NCBI GenBank assembly: GCA_005239435.1
Contig: SZNP01000006.1
Location: 248,001 to 312,000 of the forward strand
Origin: Halorussus salinisoli
GTDB lineage: Archaea; Halobacteriota; Halobacteria; Halobacteriales; Haladaptataceae
DNA: 64,000 bases
Reading direction: 5' to 3'
The translations under genes and the position numbers were made by a program. How positions within the stretch are numbered: position 1 is the stretch's first letter; each line of letters starts with the position of its first letter. The notes under the pieces were generated by a model. The model saw nothing but the letters and a program-made list of their open reading frames with translations, was not told where the DNA came from and ran no database searches. Positions 46,238-55,568 of the stretch are shown here, piece by piece.

Positions 46238-47185
46238 ATGAAAGCGATGGTCATCACCGACTTCGGGGGGACAGAAGTCTTCGAACAGCGCGACGTAGAG
46301 AAGCCGACGCCGGGAGCGTCCGAACTTCTCGTCCGCGTTCACGCGTCGTCGATCAATCCCGTCGATACCAAGATTCGACAGGCCGGGTCGTGGGCGGGTA
46401 TCTCTCCGCCGACGGTCATCGGGTACGACGTTTCGGGCGTCGTGGAAGCCGTCGGCGAGGAAGTCACGGACTTCGCCGAAGGCGACGAGGTGTTCTACAC
46501 GCCCGAAATCTTCGGCGAGGAGGGGAGCTACGCCGAGTATCACACTGCCGACGAGTCGATAGTCGCCCGGAAGCCCGAGAACCTCTCGCACACCGAGGCC
46601 GCGGCACTCCCGCTCGCGGCCGCAACCGCTTGGGAGGCCATCGTCACCCGTGGGGAGGTCGAGGCCGGTGAAACGGTGCTGGTTCACGGCGCTGGCGGCG
46701 TCGGCGCACACGCCGTCCAGATAGCATCCGCGAGCGGCGCGCAGGTCGTCGCAACGGCGAGCCCCGAGACGGTCGAACAGACCGAAGACATCGGTGCAAC
46801 GCGTGCCATCGACTACGAGTCCGAGGAGTTCGCGGACGTAATCGAGTCGGAGTTCGACGAGCCGGTGGATCTCGTCTTCGACACCGTCGGCGGAGAGACG
46901 CTGGCGGAGAGTACCGGCGTCGTGAAACCTCACGGTCGGATGGTCACGATTCTGGAACCCGAGGGCGAGTGGGGGTCGGCCTACCAGAAGAATCTGGACG
47001 TTCACATGCTGTTTCTCGAACGCGACCGCCGACCGCTCGACGCGCTCCGGCGGTTGGCCGAGCGCGGCCAACTCGAACCCGTCATCGACTCCGTGCTACC
47101 GCTGGAGGAGGTCGCAAAAGCGCACGAGATGGTCGAGTCGGGCGGACTCACGGGGAAGGTGGTGTTGGACATCTCCGGCGAGTAG
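46238..47185 (+). CDS. Quinone-reductase-like MDR oxidoreductase
   Basis: 315 residues, zinc-free medium-chain reductase. N-terminal GroES-like domain (ASSINPVDTKIRQ, GYDVSGVVEAVG), then Rossmann domain with the nucleotide motif HGAGGVGAHAVQIA at about residues 148-161. NADPH-dependent reduction of quinones or enones is the family's role; the substrate is unknown. A TATA-like CTATACTCC lies about 30 bases before the start. Single gene. Confidence 0.9.
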   Translation: MKAMVITDFGGTEVFEQRDVEKPTPGASELLVRVHASSINPVDTKIRQAGSWAGISPPTVIGYDVSGVVEAVGEEVTDFAEGDEVFYTPEIFGEEGSYAEYHTADESIVARKPENLSHTEAAALPLAAATAWEAIVTRGEVEAGETVLVHGAGGVGAHAVQIASASGAQVVATASPETVEQTEDIGATRAIDYESEEFADVIESEFDEPVDLVFDTVGGETLAESTGVVKPHGRMVTILEPEGEWGSAYQKNLDVHMLFLERDRRPLDALRRLAERGQLEPVIDSVLPLEEVAKAHEMVESGGLTGKVVLDISGE

Positions 47186-47294
47186 TGGGTGTTGAATCCC
47201 TCCGGCAGACGACGAAGTAGAGCTATCTCTCCGCACTACCGCTCGCGGGGACTCCGAGCGTTGGCCCAGTGAGCGACGTGCCCAGAGGAAAGAA

Positions 47295-47302
47295 CGTTTT
47301 AC
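47295..47302 (+). promoter_or_regulatory. TATA box of taw1
   Basis: CGTTTTAC lies 24-31 bases before ATG 47326, which favours that ATG over the GTG upstream at 47269 and predicts no leader. Confidence 0.5.
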
Positions 47303-47325
47303 CCTTGGACGCTATCTGTCCTCCA

Positions 47326-48303
47326 ATGAGTGAATCGGACGGTCCCAAACAGGTAGACAGCCCAGACTACCACAGCGAGAACCACACCGCCGCCCAAACC
47401 TGTGGGTGGACGGCTAATGCTCTCAGAGGCGAGGGTCGCTGTTATAAATACGCGTTCTACGGCATCGAATCGCACAGGTGCATCCAGATGACGCCCGTGG
47501 TGAAGTGCAACGAGCGGTGCGTCTTCTGCTGGCGGGACCACGCGGGCCACGCGTACGAACTGGGAGACGTGGAGTGGGACGACCCAGAGGCGGTCGTGGA
47601 CGCCAGCATCGAACTCCAGCAGAAGCTTCTGTCCGGGTTCGGCGGGAACGACGACGTGCCCCGCGAGCGCTTCGAGGAGTCGATGGAGCCCCGTCACGTC
47701 GCCATCAGTCTCGACGGCGAACCCACGCTCTATCCCTATCTGCCCGAACTCATCGAGGCGTTCCACGACCGCGACATCACCACGTTCCTCGTCTCCAACG
47801 GTACCCGGCCCGACGTGCTTCGGGAGTGTAACCCGACGCAACTCTACGTCAGCGTGGACGCCGCCGAGCGCCACACCTTCGACGAGGTGGTGAAGGCGAT
47901 GGAGGACGACGCCTGGGAGAAGTTGGTCGAGACGATGGACGTGCTGGCCGCAAAAGACGAGACTCGGACCGTCCTCCGGACGACCCTCGTCGGCGGGGAG
48001 AACGTCCACCATCCCGACTGGTACGCCGGGTTCTACCGGCGTGCCGACCCCGACTTCGTGGAACTCAAGTCATACATGCACGTCGGCGAGTCCCGCGACC
48101 GAGTGGCCCGAGAGTCGATGCTGGACCACGAGGACGTAGTGGAGTTCGCGGAGAAGATTCAGGCGCACATGCCCGACCACGAGCACCTGAAGGAAGTACC
48201 GGTCTCGCGGGTCGCGCTCCTGTCGAAGACCGACGATACGTGGGTGCCGAAGTTGAAGAAGGGGAGCGAGTTCTGGAATCGGGACCCCGTGACCGGAGAC
48301 TGA
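47326..48303 (+). CDS. taw1: 4-demethylwyosine synthase
   Basis: Second step of wyosine-type modification at position 37 of tRNA-Phe: builds the third ring from methylguanosine and pyruvate. 325 residues, the archaeal form without a flavodoxin domain. Radical SAM cluster motif C61-x3-C65-x2-C68; further N-terminal cysteines (CGWTANALRGEGRCYKY) supply the second cluster as in the known structures. GEPTLYP and GTRPDVL segments fit. Start ATG 47326 is placed by a TATA box at 47295-47302. Confidence 0.93.
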   Translation: MSESDGPKQVDSPDYHSENHTAAQTCGWTANALRGEGRCYKYAFYGIESHRCIQMTPVVKCNERCVFCWRDHAGHAYELGDVEWDDPEAVVDASIELQQKLLSGFGGNDDVPRERFEESMEPRHVAISLDGEPTLYPYLPELIEAFHDRDITTFLVSNGTRPDVLRECNPTQLYVSVDAAERHTFDEVVKAMEDDAWEKLVETMDVLAAKDETRTVLRTTLVGGENVHHPDWYAGFYRRADPDFVELKSYMHVGESRDRVARESMLDHEDVVEFAEKIQAHMPDHEHLKEVPVSRVALLSKTDDTWVPKLKKGSEFWNRDPVTGD

Positions 48304-48306
48304 CTC

Positions 48307-48672
48307 TCAGATTCGCTCCAGTTCCTCTTCGGTCTCTTCGCTCTCGACGTTCCCCGTGTTCTTCGTCTCGGTCGGTTCGAACAACAGCACCTCGACCTCG
48401 CCGTCGTCGGCGACCGGTCGGTGTTCGACGCCCGCCGGGACGACCAGCAACTCGCCCTCCTCCAGCGTCACGTCCTCGTCGTCGCGGAACTCGACGCGGA
48501 GTCGCCCGCTCCGGACCAAAAAGAGTTCGTCGGCGTCGTCGTGGTGGTGCCAGACGAACTCGCCGTCGAGTTTGGCGAGTTTGACCGCCTGCCCGTTCAG
48601 TTCGGCCGCGAGGCGCGGCGACCAGTGTTCGTCGAACGAGCCGAACGCCGCGTCGAGAGTTACTTTCTCCAT
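48307..48672 (-). CDS. Cupin-domain protein
   Basis: 121 residues, one cupin barrel (about residues 20-105). Motif 1 is HHHDDADELFLVRSGRL and motif 2 is PAGVEHRP, with the His and Glu set for one metal. The C-terminal 20 residues are acidic. The substrate is unknown. ATG 48672 is chosen because the longer frame reads back through the riboflavin kinase gene on the other strand. Its end is 3 bases from the convergent taw1 stop. Confidence 0.85.
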   Translation of the reverse strand: MEKVTLDAAFGSFDEHWSPRLAAELNGQAVKLAKLDGEFVWHHHDDADELFLVRSGRLRVEFRDDEDVTLEEGELLVVPAGVEHRPVADDGEVEVLLFEPTETKNTGNVESEETEEELERI

Positions 48673-48828
48673 GTGTTTTCCGTAGTGCGCGACGGGGATA
48701 GGACTGTGGCCGCGAATCGAGGGAAAAGAATAGGTGTCGGCGACTCCCACTTCGATATCCCCGACCGACCCACCCTGTCGCTCCTTCGCATACCGTTCCA
48801 TTTCTGAGAACCGTACCGCATCCGTTAT

Positions 48829-48836
48829 GCTTAAAC
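48829..48836 (+). promoter_or_regulatory. TATA box of the riboflavin genes
   Basis: GCTTAAAC lies 24-31 bases before ATG 48860, so the transcript is probably leaderless and ATG 48860 the true start. Confidence 0.5.
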
Positions 48837-48859
48837 CCAGAGCGGCCGGAGTGTCACGT

Positions 48860-49567
48860 ATGTCAGCGACACGGCCGCGCGCAGTCGGATACGACGAACT
48901 CGCGGCGCTCAAGCTTCTCGCACTCGACGGTGGGTTGGAGGGCGAGGTCAAGGTCTCGTGTTCAGGTCTCGCCGAGCGACTCGACGCCTCCAACCAGACG
49001 GCTTCGCGGCGACTCCAGGGGTTGGACGACGCCGGTCTCGTGGAGCGCGAGATGGTCAGCGACGGGCAGTGGATTTCCATCACGGAGGACGGCGAGTGGT
49101 CGCTCAAGCGCGAGTACGAAGACTACCGGCGTATCTTCGAGACCCCTGCGGGCGTGGACCTCACGGGGACGGTCACCAGCGGAATGGGCGAGGGTCGCCA
49201 CTACATCTCCCTGCCGGGCTACATGGAGCAGTTCGAGGAGCGATTGGGATACGAGCCGTTTCTCGGCACGCTGAACGTCGAACTCACCGACGAGAGCATC
49301 CGCGCCCGGTCGGCGATGGAGGCGCTGGACCCCGTTCCGATCGACGGCTGGGAGGACGACGAACGAACCTACGGTCCGGCGGTCTGCTATCCCGCCGTGG
49401 TCGAAACGCAGGACGGCGACGTATACGAGAAGGCCCACACCATCGCGCCCGAGCGCACCCACCACGACGAGGACCAGTTGGAGGTCATCGCTCCCGAAAA
49501 ACTCAGGGAGACGCTCGAACTCGAAGACGGCGACCACGTGACCGTCCACGTCGAGGAGCGAGCATGA
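48860..49567 (+). CDS. HTH plus CTP-dependent riboflavin kinase (RbkR-like)
   Basis: 235 residues. The N-terminal 90 residues are a winged helix ([20 protein letters not shown] as recognition region); the rest is the archaeal riboflavin kinase, with [14 protein letters not shown] and FLGTLNVEL marking the CTP and riboflavin sites. Such fusions (RbkR) both make FMN and repress riboflavin genes. The next gene, ribB, overlaps it by 4 bases, so self-regulation of the unit is likely. ATG 48860 is chosen over 48734. Confidence 0.92.
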   Translation: MSATRPRAVGYDELAALKLLALDGGLEGEVKVSCSGLAERLDASNQTASRRLQGLDDAGLVEREMVSDGQWISITEDGEWSLKREYEDYRRIFETPAGVDLTGTVTSGMGEGRHYISLPGYMEQFEERLGYEPFLGTLNVELTDESIRARSAMEALDPVPIDGWEDDERTYGPAVCYPAVVETQDGDVYEKAHTIAPERTHHDEDQLEVIAPEKLRETLELEDGDHVTVHVEERA

Positions 49568-50220
49568 GTCAGGCCGCCGCGGGCGTCGAGGCCGCCATCG
49601 AAGCGTTCCGCGAGGGGACGCCGGTCCTCGTCCACGACGCCGCCGACCGCGAGGGCGAGACCGACCTCGTCTACCCCGCGGGCGCGGTCACTCCGGAGGA
49701 CGTGGCGCGGATGCGCAACGACGCCGGAGGACTCGTCTGCGTCGCGCTCGCCGACGAGGTGGCCGACGCGTTCGGACTGCCCTTCCTGGAGGAGGCGCTG
49801 GACCACCCTGCGAGCGCCGACCACGAACTCGGCTACGACGAACGCTCGTCGTTCTCGCTCCCGGTGAATCACCGCGATACGTACACCGGTATCACCGACG
49901 AGGACCGAGCGACGACGATTACCGAACTCGCCCGAGCGGCGGCGAGTCCGGAGAACGTGAACTTCTCCGAGGAGTTCCGCGCGCCGGGCCACGTCCACCT
50001 GCTCCGGGCCGCTCCGGACCTGCTGGCCGACCGCGAGGGACACACCGAACTCGGAATCGTACTGGCCGCGGCCGCAGGTCGGGAACCAGCGGTCGTCGTC
50101 TGCGAGATGCTCGACGGCGAGACCGGCGGTGCGCTCTCGCCCGAAGACGCGAAGGCCTACGCCGAGCGCCACGGACTCGCGTACGTGGAAGGCTCGGCGA
50201 TTATCGACCGACTCGGGTAG
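49564..50220 (+). CDS. ribB: 3,4-dihydroxy-2-butanone-4-phosphate synthase
   Basis: Makes the four-carbon precursor of riboflavin from ribulose 5-phosphate. 218 residues, single-domain form with no GTP cyclohydrolase part. [12 protein letters not shown] (residues about 30-41, metal-binding Glu), [17 protein letters not shown] and [10 protein letters not shown] are all present. ATG overlaps the riboflavin kinase stop, so the two form one translational unit. Confidence 0.95.
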   Translation: MSQAAAGVEAAIEAFREGTPVLVHDAADREGETDLVYPAGAVTPEDVARMRNDAGGLVCVALADEVADAFGLPFLEEALDHPASADHELGYDERSSFSLPVNHRDTYTGITDEDRATTITELARAAASPENVNFSEEFRAPGHVHLLRAAPDLLADREGHTELGIVLAAAAGREPAVVVCEMLDGETGGALSPEDAKAYAERHGLAYVEGSAIIDRLG

Positions 50221-50260
50221 GGACGAAGAAAGCTCGGCGGACGTGGGAGGTGGTCGTCGG

Positions 50261-51145
50261 TCAGGAGTCGTCTTCCGTCCCGGCCACCATCCCGGCCACG
50301 TTGCCGACGTTCATCGCTATCGCCAGCACGACGGCGATGACGAAGACGATGAACGACGAGATGGCGTTCATCTTCGGGGCGGTTCCGTACTTTATCATCG
50401 AGAACATCGAGGTGGTCAGCACGTCCATCGTTCCCTTCACGAAGTAGACCCGGATGAAGTCCTCGAACGACCGAATCCACGCGAACAGGAAGCCGGCGCC
50501 GATGGCCGGTGCCACGATAGGGAGCGTGACGTCCCGGAACACGGTCAGCGGGTCGGCCCCGAGGTCACGGGCCGCCTCCTCCAGCGACTCGTCGAACGTG
50601 TAGAGTCTCGACGTGACCATCAACAGCACGAACGGGAACCCGTAGACGCTATGGGTCAGTACCACCGTCAGGAACCCGGGAGTTATCCCGAGCAGGGTCC
50701 GGAAGTAGATGAGCAGCGCGATGCCCATCACTACGCCCGGAATCACCATCGGCAGGATGCCGAACGTCCGGTAGAGTTCCTTGAAGGGGAAGTCGTACCG
50801 GGCCAGCGCGAAACTCGCCAGCACGCCGAACACCGTGGCGAGACACGCCGACAGCGTGGCTATCTGGATGCTGTTCCAGAGCGCGGACATCAGGGTCCCG
50901 TCCGCGAACGTCGCGGTGTAGTGAGCCAGCGTGAGCCCCTCGAACGGGAAGAACGTGCTGGCGTTCACCGCGAACGAGAGGAACATCATCACGAGCAGCG
51001 GAATCCAGAGGAACACCAGCAGCGCGCCCGCGACGAACCAGAGACCGCGGTTCAACAGCCACTCCGTGCGCTCGTGGCCCAGTAGACTCGACGGACGAGT
51101 GGTCTCCCGGGCGTCCTCGGTCGAGGTGCCGGTTTCGGTCGCCAT
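50261..51145 (-). CDS. ABC transporter permease, PotC-like
   Basis: 294 residues with about six membrane helices. The cytoplasmic loop EEAARDLGADPLTVFRDVTLPI (EAA motif, about residues 190-210) contacts the ATPase. It fits spermidine/putrescine-type importers. ATG 51145 is chosen; a GTG at 51154 would add three residues. It overlaps the end of the upstream permease gene by a few bases at most, and is last of the three-gene unit. Confidence 0.9.
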   Translation of the reverse strand: MATETGTSTEDARETTRPSSLLGHERTEWLLNRGLWFVAGALLVFLWIPLLVMMFLSFAVNASTFFPFEGLTLAHYTATFADGTLMSALWNSIQIATLSACLATVFGVLASFALARYDFPFKELYRTFGILPMVIPGVVMGIALLIYFRTLLGITPGFLTVVLTHSVYGFPFVLLMVTSRLYTFDESLEEAARDLGADPLTVFRDVTLPIVAPAIGAGFLFAWIRSFEDFIRVYFVKGTMDVLTTSMFSMIKYGTAPKMNAISSFIVFVIAVVLAIAMNVGNVAGMVAGTEDDS

Positions 51146-51146
51146 C

Positions 51147-52079
51147 TCAGGCACCTCCGATGTCTTCGATGCTGACGTACCGGAACGAGAGTGCGAACGC
51201 GATGACGATGCTCACGACGATGAACATCGACGCCGCGCTCCCGAATCCGATCGCGTACAGCGAGTTGATTCGCTCCTCGATGAGTTGCCCGACCATCAGC
51301 ACTTTCCCCTGACCGAGGAACTGCGGCGTGATGAACGCGCCCAGACTCGGAACGAACACGAACAGGCTCCCGCTTATCATGCCCGGCAGGACCAGCGGGA
51401 GGATGACGTCTTTCAGCGCGTCGAATCGGCTCGCACCGAGGTCGCGCGCGGCCTCGACCAGCGAGAAGTCCAGCCCTTCGAGGCTGGCGTACAGCGACAG
51501 CAGCATGTACGGGAAGTAGGCGTGAGTCAGGCCGACGACGATGGCCGGAACGCCGTAGTTGAGCAGGCCGACCGGTTCGCTCACTAGTCCGACACGCATC
51601 AGGGCGCTGTTGAGGACGCCGTTCTGTCCAAACATGAGGTACCACGAGTAGGCCCGCACGAGGTACATCGTGAAGAACGGCAGCAGCACGAGGAAGATGA
51701 CGACCTTGAACGTCCGGCCGCCACGTCGCGCGAGCAGGTACGCGAGCGGGAACGCGAGCACCAGACACAGCACGGTCGTCACCGCCGCGATGGCGTACGA
51801 TAGGAACAGCGACTGGAAGAACGAACTGTTCCAGAACGCGCCGTCGCCGGTACCCAGCTGGGAGTAGTTGTCCAGCGTCGGTTGCCACACGATCTGGTAG
51901 GCGTCGTTGACGTTCAGGAAACTGACCGTCACCATGAACGTGAGCGGTGCGAGCAACAGCAGAACTAACCAAACGAGCCCCGGTCCGGCGGTTATCGACA
52001 GCCGCGTCTGGCGCGAGGCGAACGCGCCGACGAACCGCTCGCGGAGCGTCTCCGACCGGCGGGGTGAGTCTACAGACAT
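51147..52079 (-). CDS. ABC transporter permease, PotB-like
   Basis: 310 residues, six helices, EAA loop VEAARDLGASRFDALKDVILPL (about residues 210-230). Pairs with the PotC-like permease to form the channel. The N-terminal 30 residues are polar. 15 bases after the binding-protein gene. Substrate class (polyamine or related) is from the overall PotABCD-like set. Confidence 0.9.
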   Translation of the reverse strand: MSVDSPRRSETLRERFVGAFASRQTRLSITAGPGLVWLVLLLLAPLTFMVTVSFLNVNDAYQIVWQPTLDNYSQLGTGDGAFWNSSFFQSLFLSYAIAAVTTVLCLVLAFPLAYLLARRGGRTFKVVIFLVLLPFFTMYLVRAYSWYLMFGQNGVLNSALMRVGLVSEPVGLLNYGVPAIVVGLTHAYFPYMLLSLYASLEGLDFSLVEAARDLGASRFDALKDVILPLVLPGMISGSLFVFVPSLGAFITPQFLGQGKVLMVGQLIEERINSLYAIGFGSAASMFIVVSIVIAFALSFRYVSIEDIGGA

Positions 52080-52094
52080 GAGAGCGAAAGCCGA

Positions 52095-53240
52095 TTACGC
52101 GGTCTTGATCTCTTCCCACGCCTTGATCCAGGCATCCTCGTTCTCGACGGCCTTGAACGGGATCATCTCCTCGAGGCGCGAGGGGTCGACCGAGCCGTAC
52201 ATCTCGTTCTCCTCGTCGGTGAGGTGTTCCTGAGTACTGGGGTTACAACTCGGCGAGTAGCCGACCTTACCGAGCTTCGCGCCGAGTTCGGGGGCGATAA
52301 ACTCGTTGACGACCTTCCACGCCATCTCCTTGTTCTGGGACTCCTTCGAGACGACGGCCGACTCGAACCACGCCAGCGACCCCTCTTTCGGTGCGGCCAT
52401 CTCGGGCCAGTCGGTGCCGTTGTCCCACATCTCGACGATCTCGTTCCGGCCGGACTGGCCGATGACGAAGTTGCCCTGTTTGAGCGACTTGATGTAGGTC
52501 GGGTCGGCCGCGATGTACCCCTGAAGCAGGGGCTTTTGGTCCATCATCGTCTGCTTGACCTCGGCGATCTGGTCGTCAGAGAGCGTCACCTTCTCGCCCT
52601 CGAACGCGTCGCGGTAACCCAGATACAGCGCCGCGGCGCTCATGGCTTTGAAGTGGTTGTCGTACATGACGATGTTGCCCTCGTACTCGTCGGAGAACAG
52701 TTTCGCGTAGGTAGGTTCGTGGTCCTCGACTTCCCGGGAGTCGTAGGAGTAGCCGTACCAGCCGAACCGAATCGGGACGCCGTACATGTTCCCGCCGTCG
52801 GTGAACTGGTTGTCGGCGAATCCCTTGAACACGTCGTAGGTGTCGCTGTAGTTCGAGACCACGTCCTCGGGCACCGAGTCCACGAGACCGGCGTCTATCA
52901 TCTTCGGGACGTAGTTGTTGTTGGGGACCGCGATGTCGTACTGCTCGTTCTGACCCGAGTTCCACGACGAGAACATCTTGGACGACGAGGTGGACTTCGT
53001 GAACTTGACGTTCACGTCGAGGCGACTCTCGATGTCCTCCTTGAGGTCGGCGTACTCCTCCCACGTCAGGATGTTGATGGTGGCGGTACCGCCACTACCG
53101 CCGCCGAAGCCCCCGATACACCCCGCGGTCATCCCGAGGGCACCTGCGGCACCCGTCGCCTTGAGGAACGTCCGGCGGTCGCTGCCGCGTCCGTTCGTCG
53201 TCTCCGATTCGCCACTGCTGCCGTCCCAGCTCTTGGGCAT
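52095..53240 (-). CDS. Substrate-binding lipoprotein, PotD-like
   Basis: 381 residues. Tat motif SDRRTFLKATG (Arg22-Arg23) and lipobox with Cys41 mark a Tat-exported lipoprotein, the usual haloarchaeal form. The mature part has the family-1-type strands INILTWEEYADL near residue 55, and a Gly/Ser spacer before it. It delivers the substrate to the permeases. First gene of this minus-strand unit; the ATPase gene is divergent. Confidence 0.92.
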   Translation of the reverse strand: MPKSWDGSSGESETTNGRGSDRRTFLKATGAAGALGMTAGCIGGFGGGSGGTATINILTWEEYADLKEDIESRLDVNVKFTKSTSSSKMFSSWNSGQNEQYDIAVPNNNYVPKMIDAGLVDSVPEDVVSNYSDTYDVFKGFADNQFTDGGNMYGVPIRFGWYGYSYDSREVEDHEPTYAKLFSDEYEGNIVMYDNHFKAMSAAALYLGYRDAFEGEKVTLSDDQIAEVKQTMMDQKPLLQGYIAADPTYIKSLKQGNFVIGQSGRNEIVEMWDNGTDWPEMAAPKEGSLAWFESAVVSKESQNKEMAWKVVNEFIAPELGAKLGKVGYSPSCNPSTQEHLTDEENEMYGSVDPSRLEEMIPFKAVENEDAWIKAWEEIKTA

Positions 53241-53386
53241 GCCATATCACCACATAGAGCCGCACCTTAGTTCTTACCCACAAATCCATACATTTTGATG
53301 ACATTACGCCGGCAGTTTGGAGGAAATATGAAAATTTCCCTCAGTTCTTGTAGAATACTTACCGTAATGGCTGACCGTTCCGAAAC

Positions 53387-53394
53387 AGTTTATG
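53387..53394 (+). promoter_or_regulatory. TATA box of the transporter ATPase gene
   Basis: AGTTTATG lies 25-32 bases before ATG 53419, predicting a leaderless transcript. The divergent binding-protein gene starts 178 bases away, so both units share one intergenic control region. Confidence 0.5.
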
Positions 53395-53418
53395 CGGAGT
53401 AGTGTGCTACGGTGAGGT

Positions 53419-54492
53419 ATGGCAACGAGTGTCGATGGGCTGATACACCTCGACGGTGTTCGCAAAGAGTTCGGCGACGTGACCGCCGTCGAGGAGGTAG
53501 ACCTGCTGGTGAACGAAGGCGAGTTCTTCTCGCTGGTCGGGCCGTCGGGGTGTGGCAAGACGACCACGCTCCGGATGATAAGCGGGTTCGAGACCCCGAC
53601 GAGGGGGTCGGTCCACATCGACGGACGAGACATGGCGGGCGTGCCGCCGGACGCCCGAGACACCAACCTCGTCTTCCAGCATCACTCGTTGTTCCCGCAC
53701 ATGACCGTCGGCGAGAACGTCGCTTACGGTCTCGAAAAATCCGGCGTCGAGAAGTCCAGGCGCGAGCAGTACGTCACGGAGTACCTCGAACTCGTCGACC
53801 TCGACGGCTACGAGGACCGCAACCCCGACGACCTCTCCGGCGGTCAGCAACAGCGGGTCGCTCTCGCGCGGGCTCTGGTCAACGAGCCCAGCGTCCTGCT
53901 GTTCGACGAACCCCTGTCGAGTCTCGACCGCAAACTCCGCAAGCAGATGCAGGTCGAACTGCGCGAGATCCACGAGAAGACGCAGGGCGCCTTCTTCTAC
54001 GTCACTCACGACCAGGAGGTCGCCATGACCCTCTCGGACCGCCTCGCCGTCATGAACGAGGGTCGCATCGAACAGGTCGGCACGCCCGAGGAGATATATC
54101 GGGAACCCGCCAGCGAGTTCGTCGCGGACTTCATCGGCGACACCAACCTGCTCGACGGCCGGGCGACCGGGCAGAACGGACAGACCACCGTCGAAATCGG
54201 CGGCGAAGCGGGCTTCTCGTTCACCGCCGCCGAGAGCGTGAACGACGGCGACGTGACAGTCTCCATCCGGCCGGAGGACTTCCGACTCGCCGAGAACGGC
54301 GACGCGACGTTCGAGGGCGAAGTGATCGAACGCTACTTCCAGGGCGACCAGACCAACTACGTCGTGGACGCGGGGGCCGACGGTCTCTCGGACGTGCAGG
54401 TCGTCATGCAGGGCCGCAACAGTCCCGTCTCGCCGGGCGAGCGCGCGGCGTTCGCCATCGATGACGACGCACCGGTCGTCTTCGAGAAGTAG
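53419..54492 (+). CDS. ABC transporter ATP-binding protein, PotA-like
   Basis: 357 residues. Walker A GPSGCGKTT at 41-49, signature LSGGQQQR at about 139, Walker B LLFDEP at about 161, H-loop THDQEVAM. The C-terminal 110 residues are a TOBE domain (VSIRPEDFRL), as in PotA. It powers the PotBCD-like set on the opposite strand; splitting the ATPase from the rest on a divergent transcript is unusual compared with a single operon. Confidence 0.93.
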   Translation: MATSVDGLIHLDGVRKEFGDVTAVEEVDLLVNEGEFFSLVGPSGCGKTTTLRMISGFETPTRGSVHIDGRDMAGVPPDARDTNLVFQHHSLFPHMTVGENVAYGLEKSGVEKSRREQYVTEYLELVDLDGYEDRNPDDLSGGQQQRVALARALVNEPSVLLFDEPLSSLDRKLRKQMQVELREIHEKTQGAFFYVTHDQEVAMTLSDRLAVMNEGRIEQVGTPEEIYREPASEFVADFIGDTNLLDGRATGQNGQTTVEIGGEAGFSFTAAESVNDGDVTVSIRPEDFRLAENGDATFEGEVIERYFQGDQTNYVVDAGADGLSDVQVVMQGRNSPVSPGERAAFAIDDDAPVVFEK

Positions 54493-54560
54493 TGGCGTAG
54501 TGTGGCCGCCGGTCACCTCCGTCTCGATTCCGGTAATCGTCCGTGACGAACCGTGAAGAC

Positions 54561-54567
54561 TCTTAAA
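54561..54567 (+). promoter_or_regulatory. TATA box of ilvE
   Basis: TCTTAAA lies 26-32 bases before the ATG at 54593, predicting little or no leader. Confidence 0.5.
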
Positions 54568-54592
54568 GGAGGCCTTCGATTGTACTGCACGT

Positions 54593-55528
54593 ATGAGCTT
54601 CGACGAGATGGACGTGGACACGATCTGGATGGACGGCGAGTTCGTCGACTGGGACGAGGCACAGATTCACGTCCTCACGCACGGCCTGCACTACGGAAGC
54701 GGCGTCTTCGAGGGCGTCCGCTGTTACGACACCGAGAACGGACCGGCGATCTTCCGGTGGGAAGAGCACCTGGAGCGACTGTACGACTCCTGCAAGCCCT
54801 ACGACCTCGAAATCGACCACGAACCCGAGGAACTCACCGAGGCCACCAAGCGACTCATCCGCGAACAGGACCTGGCGTCGTGCTACGTCCGACCCATCGC
54901 GTTCTACGGCTACGAGAGTCTCGGCGTGAGTCCGGGCGACTGCCCGACTCGAACCGCCATCGCGGCGTGGCCGTGGGGCGCGTACCTCGGCGACGAGGCG
55001 CTCGAAAACGGCGTCGAAGTGATGGTGTCGTCGTGGCGCAAGCACGCCTCCAGCCAGATTCCGACCAACGCCAAGACCACCGGCCTGTACGTCAACAGCA
55101 TGCTCGCAGGCGAGGAGGCGCGTCGGAACGGGTTCGCCGAGGCCATCGTCCTCAACAAGGAGGGTAACGTCGCCGAAGGGCCGGGCGAGAACCTCTTCAT
55201 GGTCAAGGACGGCGAACTCTTCACCCCCGGGCTCGCCGAGAGCATCCTCGACGGCATCACCCGCGACTCGGTCATCACCCTGGCCGAGGAGATGGGCTAC
55301 ACCGTCCACGACCAGGCGACCATCTCGCGCGGCGAACTCAACACCGCCGACGAACTGTTCTTCACCGGGTCTGCCGCGGAGGTCACGCCCATCCGGCAGG
55401 TTGACAACGTCGAAATCGGAAACGGCGGCCGCGGCCCCGTCACCGAGGAGATTCAGTCGCGGTTCTTCGACGTGGTGAACCGCCGCACCGACGACTACGA
55501 AGAGTGGTTCGAGTACGTCGAAGAGTAG
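54593..55528 (+). CDS. ilvE: Branched-chain amino-acid aminotransferase
   Basis: Last step of leucine, isoleucine and valine synthesis, PLP-dependent. 311 residues, class IV fold. Lys161 in NAKTTGLYVNSMLAG is the PLP lysine; EGPGENLFMV and the GLHYGSGVFEGVRCY start are conserved. Ends 40 bases before the convergent DUF502 gene. Single gene; no other branched-chain gene is nearby. Confidence 0.95.
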   Translation: MSFDEMDVDTIWMDGEFVDWDEAQIHVLTHGLHYGSGVFEGVRCYDTENGPAIFRWEEHLERLYDSCKPYDLEIDHEPEELTEATKRLIREQDLASCYVRPIAFYGYESLGVSPGDCPTRTAIAAWPWGAYLGDEALENGVEVMVSSWRKHASSQIPTNAKTTGLYVNSMLAGEEARRNGFAEAIVLNKEGNVAEGPGENLFMVKDGELFTPGLAESILDGITRDSVITLAEEMGYTVHDQATISRGELNTADELFFTGSAAEVTPIRQVDNVEIGNGGRGPVTEEIQSRFFDVVNRRTDDYEEWFEYVEE

Positions 55529-55568
55529 AAACCCGTACCGACCGTTCGTAGTCCGACCCGCGGTCGGT

